The position numbers and the translations under genes are program-made. Below, one piece after another: positions 1-12,571 of a stretch of 64,000 nucleotides of DNA. Each line of letters starts with the position of its first letter. Position 1 is the stretch's first letter. The stretch is from NCBI GenBank assembly GCA_014529385.2, contig CM043953.1, positions 84,262,342 through 84,326,341 of the forward strand, read 5' to 3'. Below the pieces are notes generated by a model. It had not been told where the DNA came from and did no database searches. It saw only the letters and a program-made list of their open reading frames with translations. Origin of the DNA: Adiantum capillus-veneris. Lineage: Eukaryota; Streptophyta; Polypodiopsida; Polypodiales; Pteridaceae.

Positions 1-1141
1 TCTAAAATGCTTGCTTCATCTATACATCTTTGTAGAAATAAGCATTTACGAGTTTGATACTTTCAAAACTCAACTTGATCTTCACACTCAAAGTGTGTAG
101 TGCTAAAATAACACCCGAAAGATTAGTAATGGAAAGACTCTTGCTTTGTTCATTAAAATAGATGGGTACTCAATTAAATAGAATTGTTTGATCTTGAACG
201 CTTTGTACTCCCTTCTCCTACTCGGCCTTGGAACAACCCACTCTCCCTCTCCTTTGCAAGGTTTCTCTCTCTCTTTTGAATCTCCAAAGTCTCTCTCTTT
301 TGATAGCATGTAGAGAGTTTCTCTCTCTGCTCTCTTTCTCTCTTTCTCTCCCCCCAAAAGCAAAAGAGGAGTCTCCATCCTCTGTTCCTTGTACTCTTTC
401 ATTACGGTTTTAAGAATGCAAACACAACTTGGAGATAAAGAAGAAGCTCAAGGCACACAATAGAGAATGCATTTCTTAGTGTGCATATACAAAAAATGAT
501 AGCCCTAGAATTATGAGCATATATACAAAGCATGGAAAAAAACCTCCTAGTGAGGGAAAAAAGTACTCGACAGTGCTAACTGTGCTCAAACACTTCACTA
601 TCATATACATGGTAATAATTATATACGACTCATTCACTTTGTAACTATGTAAGAAAAGAAGAGATGGTGAATGGTTTCTGAACTAGAGACCTCTAGATGG
701 GGGATCTTTGTCTTTCCCTATTCAAATTTTCATTTAAGATTAAACACAAAATAGTTGCTTCCATGGGGATATCCTCCAAAGTAATCACTTATTTGAAGCT
801 TCTTATAGCACGTCTATTCAAGATCTGATTATCAATATTACCCTAGTTACATATATTTCAATTGTAGGTGTCTTTCAAGTATGTGATAACGAATTTCAAG
901 AATAAGTTTTAAACCATAGTGTAAAGTTTAATTTTGCATTCTTTATTAGACAAACAATTTTTTGTCTTTAATCAAGATCTTTGAGAGCTATCAATTTGTC
1001 CAAGTAGTGGTATTACCTAGGTGGTGGGTTTTCAAGCTAGGCCATCTTCCCCTTGCAATGCAACCATCCACACCTTCTCCACTGGATCAAGGAGGTTTCA
1101 TAAACTATGCATTCAGACGTAGTGATACTGAAATGTAGTCT
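1..1141. other. Gene-free left flank
   Basis: I see no supportable gene here. A CT-rich tract lies at about 235-360. Bases around 95-200 resemble 40235-40370 inside element L: both have GTAGTGC, a short A-run, ACACCC, and further on GATCTTGA. This stretch may therefore be a diverged piece of the same repeat. A left end for the CACTA gene that starts at 1142 was looked for. CACTATCAT at 596 is a possible but unconvincing candidate. Confidence 0.4.
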
Positions 1142-3452
1142 CTATACACCTATAACCAATTGTACTCTAGTCAACCTCATGTAGGTTTGCTCTTCTTCAT
1201 TGACATCATTCTCATTCTCTTTGTCAAGCGGTCTTGCTGGAAGTTCTTCACCTTCTATGTCTGCCTTATCATCATCATTGTGTTTGTCCATAGTGGTTCC
1301 TATGTTTGCTGCATCATCTAGTATACATCTTGCTCTTGGAGTGACTTGTATGAAAAACCAAAACCTTTGTTCGTAAATACTTGGAAGATAGATCACTTTG
1401 TCACAACTTTCTGAAGAGATGTAGATATCGTTTGTGCCCATATGGAATCTCGTACAGTCCACCATGTAGATACCGCTTGCATGTCTAAAAATGCATGCAA
1501 ACCATTTCACATCGAACACATACTTTTGAAAAGCTCAAAATCTACTCGATATATTCTTTGGATAACTCCACAATATCTATTTTCCATATCATTTGGAGTT
1601 TGTGCATCAAAATTGCCCATCACTCCACTATCATTTGTCATTCATTTTTTCTCTACATTAATAGTTCAAAAGTGCCTTCCTTCATGCCACATCGAGTTGA
1701 ACATCGTTGCCTGTTGAGAGTAGAACAAGTTTGAGTATAGGTAGCTACATACTAATACTTTATATTGTGCATAATGAATTTGATTAGAAATTACCTTTGG
1801 TAGACAAGCTCGCGCATACTCCCACTCCTCATCGCCAACATGCTCACCATCAACTTCAGCTTTAGTCATTTGTTCATGCAACCAACTGGGTCTTATAAGT
1901 TTTGGAAACATGGCAAGGTAGGATGGGTAAACCACATTGCAATTTCTTCTGCGAGAGTGTATTTCCCCATACGCTTCTCCATCTTCTTCATGCTTTATTT
2001 TCAATTCTGTATATAGATCTACCCACTTTTGCATCTTTGGTGCATTAAGGTCAAGGTAGTTGTTTATTGCATCACATATGTGCCTTTCCATGAGCTTTAT
2101 CTTCTCATTCCCATTCGGCATATGAAAGTGCATCCTTGGATCTTCTTTATCAGTCCATAAACGTGGTACTGCTTCATCCACTATATCCAGGTACTCAGAG
2201 ATGTACACAAATGACTCTTGAACAATCCATCCTTTGGCCATGCTAGCCTCTGTTGTGAACGTAGCCTCACGACGTTCTTAAGTGTCTTAAGAAAACGCTC
2301 AAGGAAGAACATCCAATGGGAATGTACCACTCCACAAATCTCTACCTCATCCACAAGATGCAATATAAGATGGAGTTGGCTCACTAGTATGGACCTGGGA
2401 AAGCTCTCTTCAACAAGAACAACCGCTTCTTTGGGTAACAATCTTGCAGTTGGTATGGATGTGACTTCAATCTCCTTAGAGCTCACCCACCTGACAAGTT
2501 CTCGTATCTTATATATAGCATCACGTACTTTCTTGCTTCCACATCCACTGATGCTCAATGGTAAGATGAACTGCATAGTGTTTTCAAAAGTAATAACATT
2601 ATGGTAGCATTCAAGTAAGATAAAACATAAAGGGTGGATAATCACCTAGAGCATCTTGTGCCAATCGCGGGATTTCAACCCATGTAATAGGGGTCCATCA
2701 CCTTTCTCTGTCTTCGAGAATGCTCCCTTTAGATCACATGTAACCTGTAGGTGTTCTGATGGAATCAATAACTTCTTTTACTTTGATTTGGTCAGTGTTT
2801 GATAGGATCCATGGTGCCTTTAGAAGATGATACGTCCCATTGTCTTCCATCATCAGCATTGCTGATGCTGGCAGTCTGTGTTGATGTTTCATGTCCTCCC
2901 TAAATCCAATACTATCACCCTTGCCCATGATGTGCTCCAGATCATGTGGCCTACGTTTTTGAATATGTGCATTGGATCTAGAAAATGTTAGACCTTCAAA
3001 TCGGTCCGGTAAGGCAAGTCAAAAAACACAGAACATCGTCTCATACCCTTGGGTGCCTGTTGAGGAAGGGGGTCCATTGAGCAATGCCTATCCCATGCTC
3101 TTTTCTGATCTCTCATTGTCCATCTATATGGGGACTTTCCATTTGAAGCTTCTTTTTAGGTTTCATGTGTTGGTGGTAGAAAACGATGACTATTAGGATA
3201 AATGACCTTTTTGAGGTGTGATGGACGCTCTCTGACGAGAGGGGAACCACAAATAGGGCACATTGCATGTCCCGATGTAGAAAAACCTGTTGGTAGTACA
3301 TTATATTCATAATTAGTATGGTTACTTTGGTAGACAATAACCAATAATAAAATGGCGCTACATGTATGGTTACTTGTGACCTCTCCAAGACCCAAAAAGT
3401 CATGCATAGTCCACATAAGCATGCCATAAGTATGGGTTTGATGCTCTCGGAG
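1142..3452 (-). pseudogene. tnp2: tnp2 transposase of CACTA A, carboxy-terminal part
   Basis: Reading right to left, the pieces match those of E1 and E2 in order. First comes LMWTMHDF with a CPICGSPL zinc-ribbon-like piece (3156-3440), the end of the Transposase_21 core. Next is the PAS-like block ending IRTPTGYM (2734-2928). Then comes a DUF4218-like block with VVHSHWMFFLERFLKTLK (2181-2645), the GWIVQESFVYISEY block (1666-2241), and a DUF4216-like tail with an acidic end (1142-1519). Introns remain near 2640-2590 and 1790-1690. Two introns seen in E1 and E2 are absent: the one before VSSKEIE and the one before MAKGWIV. A one-base deletion after LRSQ shifts the frame. The gene is dead. The break at 3452 is the G1 insertion; the coding continues at 11969. 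Confidence 0.85.
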
Positions 3453-4681
3453 TGTACGTCACTCCGGGGTTGACCGGGAAAGCACCGGGCTTCTGACTGT
3501 AGACGGAGAAGTAGTCTAGCTGCAAACCAAGGGAAACTAGTGTGATTTGGGGCCAATTTAGTGTCAATAAGATGATATAGAGGTGTTTTGAGAGAATTGC
3601 AACAGAATATTATAGATCGAAACAAAGACAATGGCTAAAATCCAAATTAGAATAGATATAAACACTTGATCAAAGTTGGCAATCAAAAGATGTTTCCGTT
3701 AATCAGATATCTGGAACCATTGATACAAAACGGTTGCATACTCTAGCGTAGGTATGCTGGTCGCTTTGAAATCCCCCAATCAGATAATCCAAACCCGTTG
3801 GAAAAAAATCTATAGTCTGCCAGCTAAACTTCGATCCCCTAAGTCATGCTCATACACTTCTTCCTCTTTGATTGTTCTGTCTCCTCCAAAAAATCTCTCC
3901 TCCTTTCCCCTGGAACTTTTCGACCTCCTATTTTAGCCCCCGCCATCTTTATTTAGATTTTGTATGGATTTTGTAATCCTCGCTTTTACCTATTTTTCAT
4001 CCCCTAGATGCTATTATTAGATTTCCTTAAGCTTCACGGCTCAATACTTGAATAGTGATACTGGTCTCACTTGTAATGGTTTCACTGGCTTTGGACAATA
4101 GCTCTCAAGACACTAGCACTCAACACAGGCCTCGTTGGAACTAGTGTAGCCGGTACTGGTAACACTAGAAAATGCCCTCACTGGTGATCAAGAACGAGCT
4201 CGTTAGCTCAGCCGCATCCAACGGTCTCATTGGTACAAGCGTAGCTGTACTGCTATACTCACGGCTGTCCCGGCACAAATCTCTCAAGATATTGGCTCTT
4301 CAGACATTGATAATGACTCCGGACATTGGAACTTGACACTGACACTGACGCTCAAAACACTGGACACTCACTCTCGAGATACTGACACTGACGCTCGAGA
4401 TACTAAAACTCACCACAGGCCTCGCTGGAACTGGCATAGCCGGTACTAGTAACACTGGTAATGGCTTCACTGGTGATCCGGAACAAGCCCGTTAGCTTAG
4501 CCACGACCACTAGTCTCACTAGTGACCGAGCATGAGCCCATGAGCTCGGCCGTGCCCACTGGTCTCACTAGTATTGGTGCAACTGGTACTGGTAACATTG
4601 TCCATAACTTTGGAAAAACCTCGAATATGTATGCTAATTTGCATCTTCCCCCCCCCTGCCCGCAAAGCGGCATGACATCCA
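3453..4681 (-). repeat. 3' LTR of G1
   Basis: Direct repeat of 10881-11968. Shared blocks include TTGACCGGGAAAGC near 3470, the AATAGATATAAACACTTGAT block near 3650 and CCCGCAAAGCGGCA near 4660. On the minus strand it begins TGGATGTCATGCC and ends GTACA. The part nearest 4681 (the U3 side) holds degenerate internal repeats built on CACTGGT and GGTAACACT, roughly 4060-4600. It is about 140 bp longer than its partner because of extra repeat units. Confidence 0.85.
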
Positions 4682-4695
4682 CCCCCTCTGAACTT
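4682..4695 (-). other. Polypurine tract of G1
   Basis: On the minus strand the bases read AGTTCAGAGGGGG directly before the 3' LTR. This is the expected place for the plus-strand primer of an LTR element. It fixes both the LTR edge and the direction. Confidence 0.7.
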
Positions 4696-5962
4696 GCACA
4701 TCCTTTGGTATATGCCAAGCTTTAGAAGGTCATCCAAGGCAAAATTATCTTCAGAAGACACACCTTCATCATTTAAATCTCTATCTTCCGACACATTGAA
4801 ATCTCCATCTCCAATTTGAAGATCTGCATCCCCTGTCTTATTATATATTTTGACAGATTTTCCCACAATAATAACCTTTAACTCTATACCGTTCATTTCA
4901 CATAACTTGTAAGTAGCATTAGGAAAAGCATGCTTGACCACATAGGGACCAAACCATCGCTTAACCATTTTGTGCACAGTTGTGTATTGATTATCTATAC
5001 TGCTATCATAAATAAGAGCATAGTCCCCTTCTTGAATGGCTCTCGGTCTTAGCCTGTCGTTTGTCAAAAGCATCCTTGTTCTTTAAATGAGCATCTCTCA
5101 GTTTTTCCCTTGCAGTCTCCACATCCTCATTCCTCCTTTCCAGTTGTTGAATCCTCAAAGCAAGTAGATCTTCTCTACTCATTTGCGTATCCCAAGGAAA
5201 TATACTCCATGTAACTATTGTCTCCTCAAGAGGAATAGCAGGTTTTTGGCCCTACATAAACTCTAACGGCATGAACCCTGTAACAGTAATGTGTGTGGTA
5301 TGGTCAGCCATAAAGCATAGGGTAGTAGTTGAGGATAATCTCTAGTATTTCCTTTGCATGCTTTAGCCAATGCCTTAATAATGGAGGGATGTCCCCTCTC
5401 ATTTTAACCATTCCCTTTCATGCCTTAGTGAGAGATAACTTAATACCTAGATGAGCAAAGAATTCTCTGGCCTCATCAGCATCAAGTTCTCCTCTATCCG
5501 TAATATTTTTTCCAGCACAACCATATCTGTATATTACATCTTCAAGTAAAAACTTGCATACCACACTTGTAGTTTTGATTCGCAAAGCCCTTCCTTCAAC
5601 CTGGTTTGTCAAATCTTCCCTAGCAAGAACAATATACCTCATTTGCCATAATTTTGTAGGCATTGTAATCAAATCGACTACCCATTTGAAATGCATACTC
5701 ACTAGATACGTTGGATGTAACCCATCACGGTCCTTTACATTTGAGTACATTTGACACACATTACAGGTTTCAACAATTTTACCACATCTTTATACATTCC
5801 CTTCCACCAATATCGATCTTTGATTTTAGCAAAAGTGGTCCAAACTCCCCTGTGACTTGCCCATAATGACTCATGGAATTCCTTAAGTACTTGAAGTTGT
5901 ATTACCCTATCACACAAACCACTTGTTGAGGGGTTCCTCTTTGTTTCTTTGGATGCTTCCAT
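4690..5962 (-). pseudogene. pol: G1 integrase and pol carboxy terminus
   Basis: Reading leftwards, there is an HHCC zinc domain (FHESLWASHRGVW to MCVKC, 5735-5962). The catalytic core follows with VDLITMP carrying the first aspartate and ITDRGEL carrying the second (5418-5759). A carboxy-terminal module with KRWFGPYVVKHAFPN (4519-5073) ends in an acidic tail. Frames are broken between 5400 and 5070 and at about 5735. The function in the family is strand transfer of retrotransposon DNA; this copy cannot make it. The open frame runs a little past the purine tract into the LTR, which is probably chance. Confidence 0.8.
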
Positions 5963-7460
5963 AAAAGCCCATCTTGTAAGAAATGCCCATAAGCCTTCTT
6001 ACGGATTCGCTTAAACTCTTGATCGGTTGAACCATCTTGCTTCTTTAATGTACTCAAGTATTTCACAACCAGCAACCATTCACCTTCATATTTATCTTTA
6101 AAAAAAGATTGTAATGCAAAAACCATGCTGTGACATTCTACATGCATTTTTGAAGAGGTAAAAAACCTCAAGCCCAAGTCTTCATCTTCTAAAACCATTG
6201 TTTCTTCATCATCAAATCTGGTGCTGGACAACATATCAGCTACTAGATTATCCTTACCTACAATGTGATGAAATTCAGGATTTAATGACTTTATATATGC
6301 AATTTAGCGTATCATAGCTATATCTGGTGTAGAACAACTTGTGATCATCCCAAGTAATGGCAAGCAATCTGTCTCCACTATTACAGGAGCACCAATAAAG
6401 TAATCCTTGTCACAGCTTAGGGCAGTTGCTATGCCCCAAATTTCTCTTTTTACTTGTGGATATACTCTCTACCGAGCACTTAACACTTTGGCACCAAATT
6501 TGATAGCATACCTTTTCCCATCCTCGTCATCTTGTCCAATAGTCCACCCAATACCTGTGGGACTCGTGTCAACCATCACAATGATTGTCTTTTTACTTTT
6601 GTAGCATGCTTTCCTTAATGTAGGAGCCTCTTGTAACATATTCTTCAATTTCAGGTAGCCTTCAAGTGTTCTTCTTTCCAAAAACAAATTTGTCCCTTTC
6701 TGAGCAATTGGTATAACACCTCAGCAACATGTGAAAAATGGGGTAACCATATCAAGTAGAAAACACATGCACCTAAAAACCTTTGCACTTATATAATTGA
6801 ATTGCATGTCTCTTTCATCTTTTGAATAGAATCCACTTTGGCAGGGCTAGGTATTCTACTAGATGGTTCGCACAAGAAGCCACAACCAAGACTTCTTTTA
6901 CCCCAAACATAGACTTTTGGCCTGAGAGTGTAAGGTTGATCTATTCAAGCCTTGATAATATCCTCTCACAATCAACAATATGGTTAGCCACAAAGTCTCT
7001 GCACCCCCTCTTATCTTTGGCTTCATCTTTTCCACCCTCTTCACACCCTTTTATCGGCACATCGTCAATAAAAGTCATGGTAACTTGAGGAATAAAACCC
7101 GCAACACTTTTTCATCCCATTCATCATGTGAGCAACTGAATTGGTTGCATCCTGTGGCAAAGTACACATTCTTACTGATCCCAAAGAGTACGCATGGTTT
7201 TGTGATCCCTACTTTCCATAGCTAGTTGCAGTTGATCATAGCTTGAATACAAGACCCCCATAGAATAGATAGCTCTACCTGCAAAGGCCTCCAAAAATTC
7301 ATCAACCATTGGAGCTGTTCTCACATTTTTGATAGTTACCTTGTTTACCGGCTACATATCCTGTATGAACCTCAATGTACCATTCTTCTTGGGAACTGTA
7401 AACCACCTGTTAGAGTAGGAGCACAAGAGGGCTCCAAAAAGCCCATCTTAATCTTCTCAT
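5963..7460 (-). pseudogene. pol: G1 reverse transcriptase and RNase H
   Basis: The RT region reads, with several stops and frameshifts, FTVPKKNGTLRFIQDM near 7390, the catalytic TFIDDVPIKG near 7060, and LSGQKSMFGVKE near 6900. RNase H follows: TIIVMVDTSPTGIGW (6469-6687) and then VETDCLPLLGMI near 6380. The spacer to integrase starts VADMLSSTRFDDEE (5902-6234). F-I-D-D stands for the usual Y-x-D-D. The residues of both active sites are still visible, but the frame is not continuous. Confidence 0.75.
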
Positions 7461-7844
7461 TCAGCAAAACAACCAACTTAGGAAGATGAGCCTTTGGAAC
7501 AAGAATAGGCCATAAATTACAAGGCAAGTGCGGAACAGTAAATATACCATGGGAGCTACAACAGTAGGATCAACACAACCAATCTCACTTGGTTGGAAAG
7601 AAAAAGCCTTCCCATGCTTCTTTAACATTTCTCGAAGACATTCTATCTCTTCTTGATTTAGAAAATTTACCTCACCAATCTTTAACTCCTGTAGAGTTTC
7701 TTCAGTAAATGAGTGCCCAATTTTACATGGATCTTGGAGGATAGGTTGCTGAGATGCTTTCTCCATAAATGTATCACTCTCTTTTGGCAAAGGAATGGCC
7801 ACTCGTCTGACCTTCTTTGCCACTATTTTGTATTTTTTATTCAC
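7461..7844 (-). pseudogene. pol: G1 linker between protease and reverse transcriptase
   Basis: A 127-residue frame with KKYKIVAKKVRRVAIPLP and a later FQPSEIGCVDPTVVAPMV. In gypsy polyproteins this position holds the connection to RT, where a substrate-like phrase on the coming RT start is common. The last 30 residues are hydrophobic and out of register, so the true frame is lost before the RT begins. Confidence 0.6.
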
Positions 7845-8187
7845 TTGGATCCCTCTTGCATCTAGCGTTTCTTTGAATCACAAAATAAAATCATACATGT
7901 TAAGAGAGTTTACCTTAACCATATTCATCCCAGCTTGATCATTAGATTGTATGACTATATCCAATTCTCCCATTGTTTCCACAAATGCGTATTCTTCAAA
8001 AACACATGAAACTACTTCATTTGGGTATTGAAAACATGTTTCCTTTCCCATTTGCGCAAATCATTGAACTTCCTATAAAATACCGAACCCTCTGAAGTCA
8101 ATCTCAGAAATCTTGAAGAAAAAGTCTCTTTGTAAACATCCGCTGTCAGTGAGAACGTTTCCTCCCAATCACCATCGTAGTCTCGCT

Positions 8188-8925
8188 TTACAATGGCACT
8201 TGGAAAAAATCATGAAAACCCCTGTTCTCTTTGAATTCTTTTGTCAACTTTGGTAATGGATGGTCTCTTAAGGTATCCCTGTTCCTAGCATGATCCACAC
8301 AAATAGTTCGAAAATTGAACTTCTTTCTTACCATCACGACTTCTGATTCTAGCATGGATCCATCATCCAAAACCGTGGTCTCCATCCTCACCGGCATCAC
8401 CGCCGTAATGTAAGGCTGCCCTAAGATGACTGGATAAGTAGAGTGATCCTGTATGAAAAAAGTTTGTTCATCACTTATATCCCCTATGGTTATTTTAACA
8501 TTAGGAAATGCACCATCCAAATCCCCTGATTGTGCATTAGCAGCTCGCATACACCACCCATGTTCCACATCAACAGGACACTTTTCTTTCAAGAATAAGC
8601 TCTTTGACATAAGGTTAACTTCTGACCCATGATCTACCAATGCAACAAGCAGCTCCTTGGAATCACCTACCTTTACCAAAGTTTCAGTAGTAATCCTAGC
8701 CCAATGATTCCATGTAAAGTGGTTGCGAGGTATATCTTCTCCATACCCATCCTCATGCAATCTGACATGCTTTACTCGTCTTGGAAGCTCATCGTTATTG
8801 ATTATGCTTCCCCATTCACCTTCAGCTAGTTTTTCTTCATTAACACTAGCCATAATAGCTTCAATTTGTTCATAAATGCTCTGCACCCCCTGTGTCCTAG
8901 TTGGGTCATTTTCATACCCATACAA
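8188..8925 (-). pseudogene. pol: G1 aspartic protease region
   Basis: A 245-residue frame carries LVALVDHGSEVNLMSKSLF, the D-x-G active-site pattern of retropepsins with H in the variable place. The downstream PVILGQPYITAVM matches the conserved ILG-x-P flap-to-end motif. It would process the Gag-Pol polyprotein. The block has no internal stop, making it one of the better kept parts of G1. The gag frame upstream is broken from it near 8925-9050. Confidence 0.8.
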
Positions 8926-10860
8926 TATTTGTGCTTACTCTTCATGAGATCAATAATATCGTCATGAAATTCCCGCTTTGCAATACCTAGGATTTCACCT
9001 AGGGTAAACTCCACCCTACGATTCAAAATGCGTTCAAGTACTTTCCTCACATCAGTAGCTTATTCAATATCAGATCTCAGCTTATATGAAGGACCTCCTA
9101 GTTTCCCCACCTTTTTCTCCTTCTCGGCCTCATCCATAGAGATGTTAGGCGGGGTATGAGGCGCTCTTGAGTTAGACTCCTTTCCCTTTGGTACCTCTGA
9201 TCTTATCATTCTCTTTGAAGTCCCACCAGAATCCTGTTCCCTCTTTCGCTTTCTCTTCTACAAAAGCCTTGTTGTTTTGAGATTTAGCTATGTATGCATA
9301 TGCTAAGAGGGAATCTACAGGGTCTTCCCACCCACTAGTCTTCCTAATACAATTTCCCACTTGACACAACTGTTGATACACAAATTTTTCCTTTTTTGTT
9401 GTTGTCATAGCATACGGCCATAAGGTCCCATTCTTGCTAGAACCTTCAATTGGCTTTCCATGCTCTTTGTTCTCAATTTTCACACCGTAAGTCAGTGCTT
9501 GAGCTACACTCACATGGTATTCTTGCAACATCTCTTCCATGATTTTCTTCATACCACCTTTTCCATATATGGTCTTTAGAGGCAACCCTATTTCCCACAA
9601 GTGTATCGATCCATCCTTCCAAAAAACTACATCTTTACGCTTGGCTTTGGAAAACTCCTCCCACTCATTCCTGACATGGTCAATACTGTCACACCACATA
9701 CAATATTGACTCCCACTTTCTCTCTTTGGACCACCTTGTCTTGACCGGGAGGTTGAACTATTGTCTTCAAGCTTTGCAGCTTTCAAAATGATGTTCAATT
9801 CCTGGATCCCCTTCACAAGCTCATCCATGAACGACTCCTCTACCTTTGGAATCTTATCTTCATTGGCACAAGAATCTCTTCTTCCTTTTCTCCCATATCT
9901 GCATTCATTTGAACTAACTTATCAGTCTTTTTTGTCGTTTACCACCATATTGACTGCTTCAATCACTTCTTTCCAATCTGATTTCAGTCCCAGCTCCCCT
10001 GTGGGATCCTCAAGGTGATCCACTAAGTTAATTTTGCATTTGCATGTACAAACAGTCTACTTCTCTGAATCATTTCAGTTGCAGACTTGCTTTCAGTCAT
10101 GACATTTACTGCTCCTTCAATCATCATTACTCCATCATCACTGCTTCAGTCATTGCTCCACTTGGAATCTTAAGCAAGAATCTCTCTTTTTTCATCTCAT
10201 ATTGCTTTGTCTGCATACTGCTTATCATTCTAATGCCCAGCTCGTTGGATCCTCAAGGTGATCCACTAAGTTTTTTTGCAATTTTGCATTTGCAGCCTGT
10301 ACAAACAGTTCTACATCTCTGAATTAAGAGCAGCCCCTTCAGTTGCAGACAATTGGGAAAATCTTTTTTTCACAATTCAGGAGCAAATAGCCCCTTTTAT
10401 GCTGCTACACCCACTTCAAAAACTCTTCTTTGTAACATGCTCCTTATCCTCAAGAAAATATTCATCCTTGAGAGCTTGTTTGAACTTTGCCCACGTAGTA
10501 CCATGTGCAGTTCTCAATTCTTCAATCCATACACGTAATTTAGGCACGACAACAAGTACAAAATCTCCACTGCAGCATGCTCCTCTGCTCCTTTGTCTTC
10601 CATAACTTGCTCATAATCTTTACAAAATTTTAAAATGTCATGACCATGACCTTCAAAGCATCCCAATTCATCTGTCACTGCTTGTCTGGCTTCACGAATC
10701 CGAGCTTCCATTTCTCTGTCCGAACTTTGAGTTATCATCTGCTGATGGTGCAAATGCTATTGATGCATAAGTGTAGAAAATTGTTGCATTAACTACTGCT
10801 TACCATTATCTTGGCCTACCAACATCACCACTTCCGTCTACCCGATCAGTTTCATGTCAG
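8926..10860 (-). pseudogene. gag: G1 gag
   Basis: Gag-like matter reads leftwards from about 10860. One block (10514-10753) joins in another frame to ELRTAHGTTWAKFKQALK and EYFLEDKEHVTKK near 10450-10530, a capsid-like helix region. A 218-residue frame (9172-9828) carries CMWCDSIDHVRNEW, a zinc knuckle in which the last cysteine is replaced by tryptophan. KGGMKKIMEEM follows. The frame is broken several times. Short duplicated phrases such as GGGATCCTCAAGGTGATCC recur at 10002 and near 10250, a local duplication of about 240 bp. Confidence 0.75.
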
Positions 10861-10880
10861 GTTCAACAAATTTGTCAGAG

Positions 10881-11968
10881 TGTATGTCTCTCCAGGGTCG
10901 ACCGGGAAAGCGTCGGGCTTCTGGCTATAGATGGAGAAGTAGTCTAGGTGCAAATCAAAGGAAACTAGTGGGATTGGGGCGATTTAGTGTTAATAAGATG
11001 ATATAGAGGTGTTTTGAGAAAATTGCAAGAGAATATCACAGATCGGATCAGAGTTAATGGCTAAAATCCAATTTAGAATAGATATAAACACTTGATCAAA
11101 GTTGGCAATCAGAAGATGTTTCCATTACTCAGATATTTGGAACCATTTTGCATACTCCAGTGTAGGTATGCCAGCCGCTTTAAAATCCCCCAATCAGATA
11201 GTCCGAACCCGTTGGAAAAAAATCCGCAGTCTGCCAGTTAAACTTTGATCCCCTAAGTCCTCCTCGTACACTTCTTCCTCTTTGACTTTTCTGTCTCCTC
11301 CAAAAAATCTCTCCTCCTCCCCCCCCCCGAAACTTTCCTAAGTCCCCAAAAATGGCCTTTTAGGGCGCATCCAAACTCCTATTTTTAGCCCCCCCCCCCC
11401 TTTATACAGCTTTTGTATGGCATGTGTAATCCTGGATTTTCCGTATTTTTTGCCCCCTAGATGCTATTATTAGCTTTCCTTAAGCTCCACGACTCAATAC
11501 TTGAATACTGGTACTAGTTTCACTGGCTCTAGACACTGGCACTCAACATAGGCCTCGCTGGAACTCGCACTTGTATTGGTTTTACTGGCTCTAGACTCTG
11601 GCATTCAACATAGGCCTCGCTGGAACTCGCATAGCCATTACTGATAACATTGGTAATGGCCTCATTGGCGATCTAGAACGAGCTCGTGAGCTTGCCCGCG
11701 TCCACTGGACTTGCTGGAACTGGCCCAGTCAGTACTGGTAACACTGGTAATGGCCTCACTGGTGACGTGGAACAAGCCCGTAAGATTGGCTATGCCCACT
11801 AGTCTCACTTGTGATCGAAAACAAGCCCATCAGCTTGGCCGTGCTCAGTGGTCTCACTGGTACTGGCGTAGCTGGTACCGGTGACACTGTCCATAAGTTT
11901 GGAAAAACCTCGAATATGTATGCTAATTTGCATCTTTCACCCCGTGCCCGCAAAGCGGCACGATAACA
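10881..11968 (-). repeat. 5' LTR of G1
   Basis: Partner of 3453-4681. On the minus strand it starts TGTTATCGTGCC and ends CATACA. Poly-C tracts interrupt it near 11320 and 11390. The U3 side (about 11500-11900) has the same CACTGG-based degenerate repeats as the other LTR but fewer units. No tRNA-type primer site is obvious at 10860-10880. Confidence 0.85.
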
Positions 11969-12045
11969 CTCCGTTGATGGTAGAGACACATCGTAGACAG
12001 GGATACCTGTCCATAGCTCCTTTAACTCATCAATAAGAGAGAGGC
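11969..12045 (-). pseudogene. tnp2: tnp2 of CACTA A, fragment upstream of G1
   Basis: On the minus strand this reads SLIDELKELWTGIPVYDVSL and ends PSTE at the G1 edge. It matches PLIEELQ and the following VDIS region of E5. It joins in frame to the piece ending at 3452. To the right the homology stops at about 12045, where the palindromic array begins, so the amino-terminal half of the transposase has been deleted. Confidence 0.8.
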
Positions 12046-12465
12046 CCCTCTATTAGAGGGATTTTGGAATGCTTAGTTTCATGCAATGGGCATCCCATTG
12101 CATGCAAATAGGCATGCCAACATCTCTTTAATAGAGGGACCAAACCCCTCTAATAGTAGAGGGGGCAAATCGGTAGCCCAAAACCCCTCTAATAGAGGGA
12201 CTAAACTCAAGCCATTTTAGGTATGAGTTTGGCCCCTCTAGTAGAGGAGCACCAAATGGCAAGTCTATTTGACCCTAGCCCAAAACCCTATGTTTTGCCC
12301 TAATTGGCCGTTTGTGGCCCTTTATTAGAGAGGTTTTGGCATGCCTATTTGCATGCAATGGGCAGTCCATTTGGGGAGCCCATTGCATGCAAATCGACAT
12401 GCAAAAACCCCTCTAATAGAGGGGCCAAACGGCAAGTCTATTTGACCCTAGTCCAAAACCCTATG
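12040..12465. repeat. Palindromic array of CACTA A, left part
   Basis: Repeated copies of CCCCTCTAATAGAGGGG and variants, each nearly its own reverse complement. They are spaced with GCATGCCAAAACC and CAATGGGCAGCCCA-type phrases that are themselves partly palindromic. The units recur at 16575-16790 beyond TR1, so TR1 interrupts one array. The place between tnp2 and the TnpA-like gene matches the arrays of E1 and E2, though the repeat sequence is unrelated. Confidence 0.75.
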
Positions 12466-12571
12466 TTTATTGCCCTAATTGGTCGAGGTAAAGGCTCGGT
12501 GAGCCCATGGGTTGTCCCCCATGCTCATGTTTTTTTGGCCTTGTTTTGCCTCCCCCCTTCAATGTCCAAAA
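12466..12571. other. Short spacer left of TR1
   Basis: About 100 bp between the last palindrome and the TR1 LTR. I see no gene or repeat in it. Confidence 0.4.

Larger units (their letters stand above)
3453..11968 (-). mobile_element. Ty3/gypsy LTR retrotransposon G1, inserted in tnp2 of A
   Basis: Two direct repeats with about 1.1-1.2 kb each (3453-4681 and 10881-11968) bound an internal region. Read on the minus strand it encodes gag, protease, RT, RNase H and integrase in gypsy order. A purine tract next to the left LTR confirms minus orientation. The two halves of the interrupted tnp2 gene abut it on both sides and read on in frame (...LPSTE, then LREHQ...). No clear 5-bp target duplication was found: flanks are CGGAG on one side and CTCCG on the other, the halves of a palindrome. 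All coding regions contain stops or frameshifts. Confidence 0.85.
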
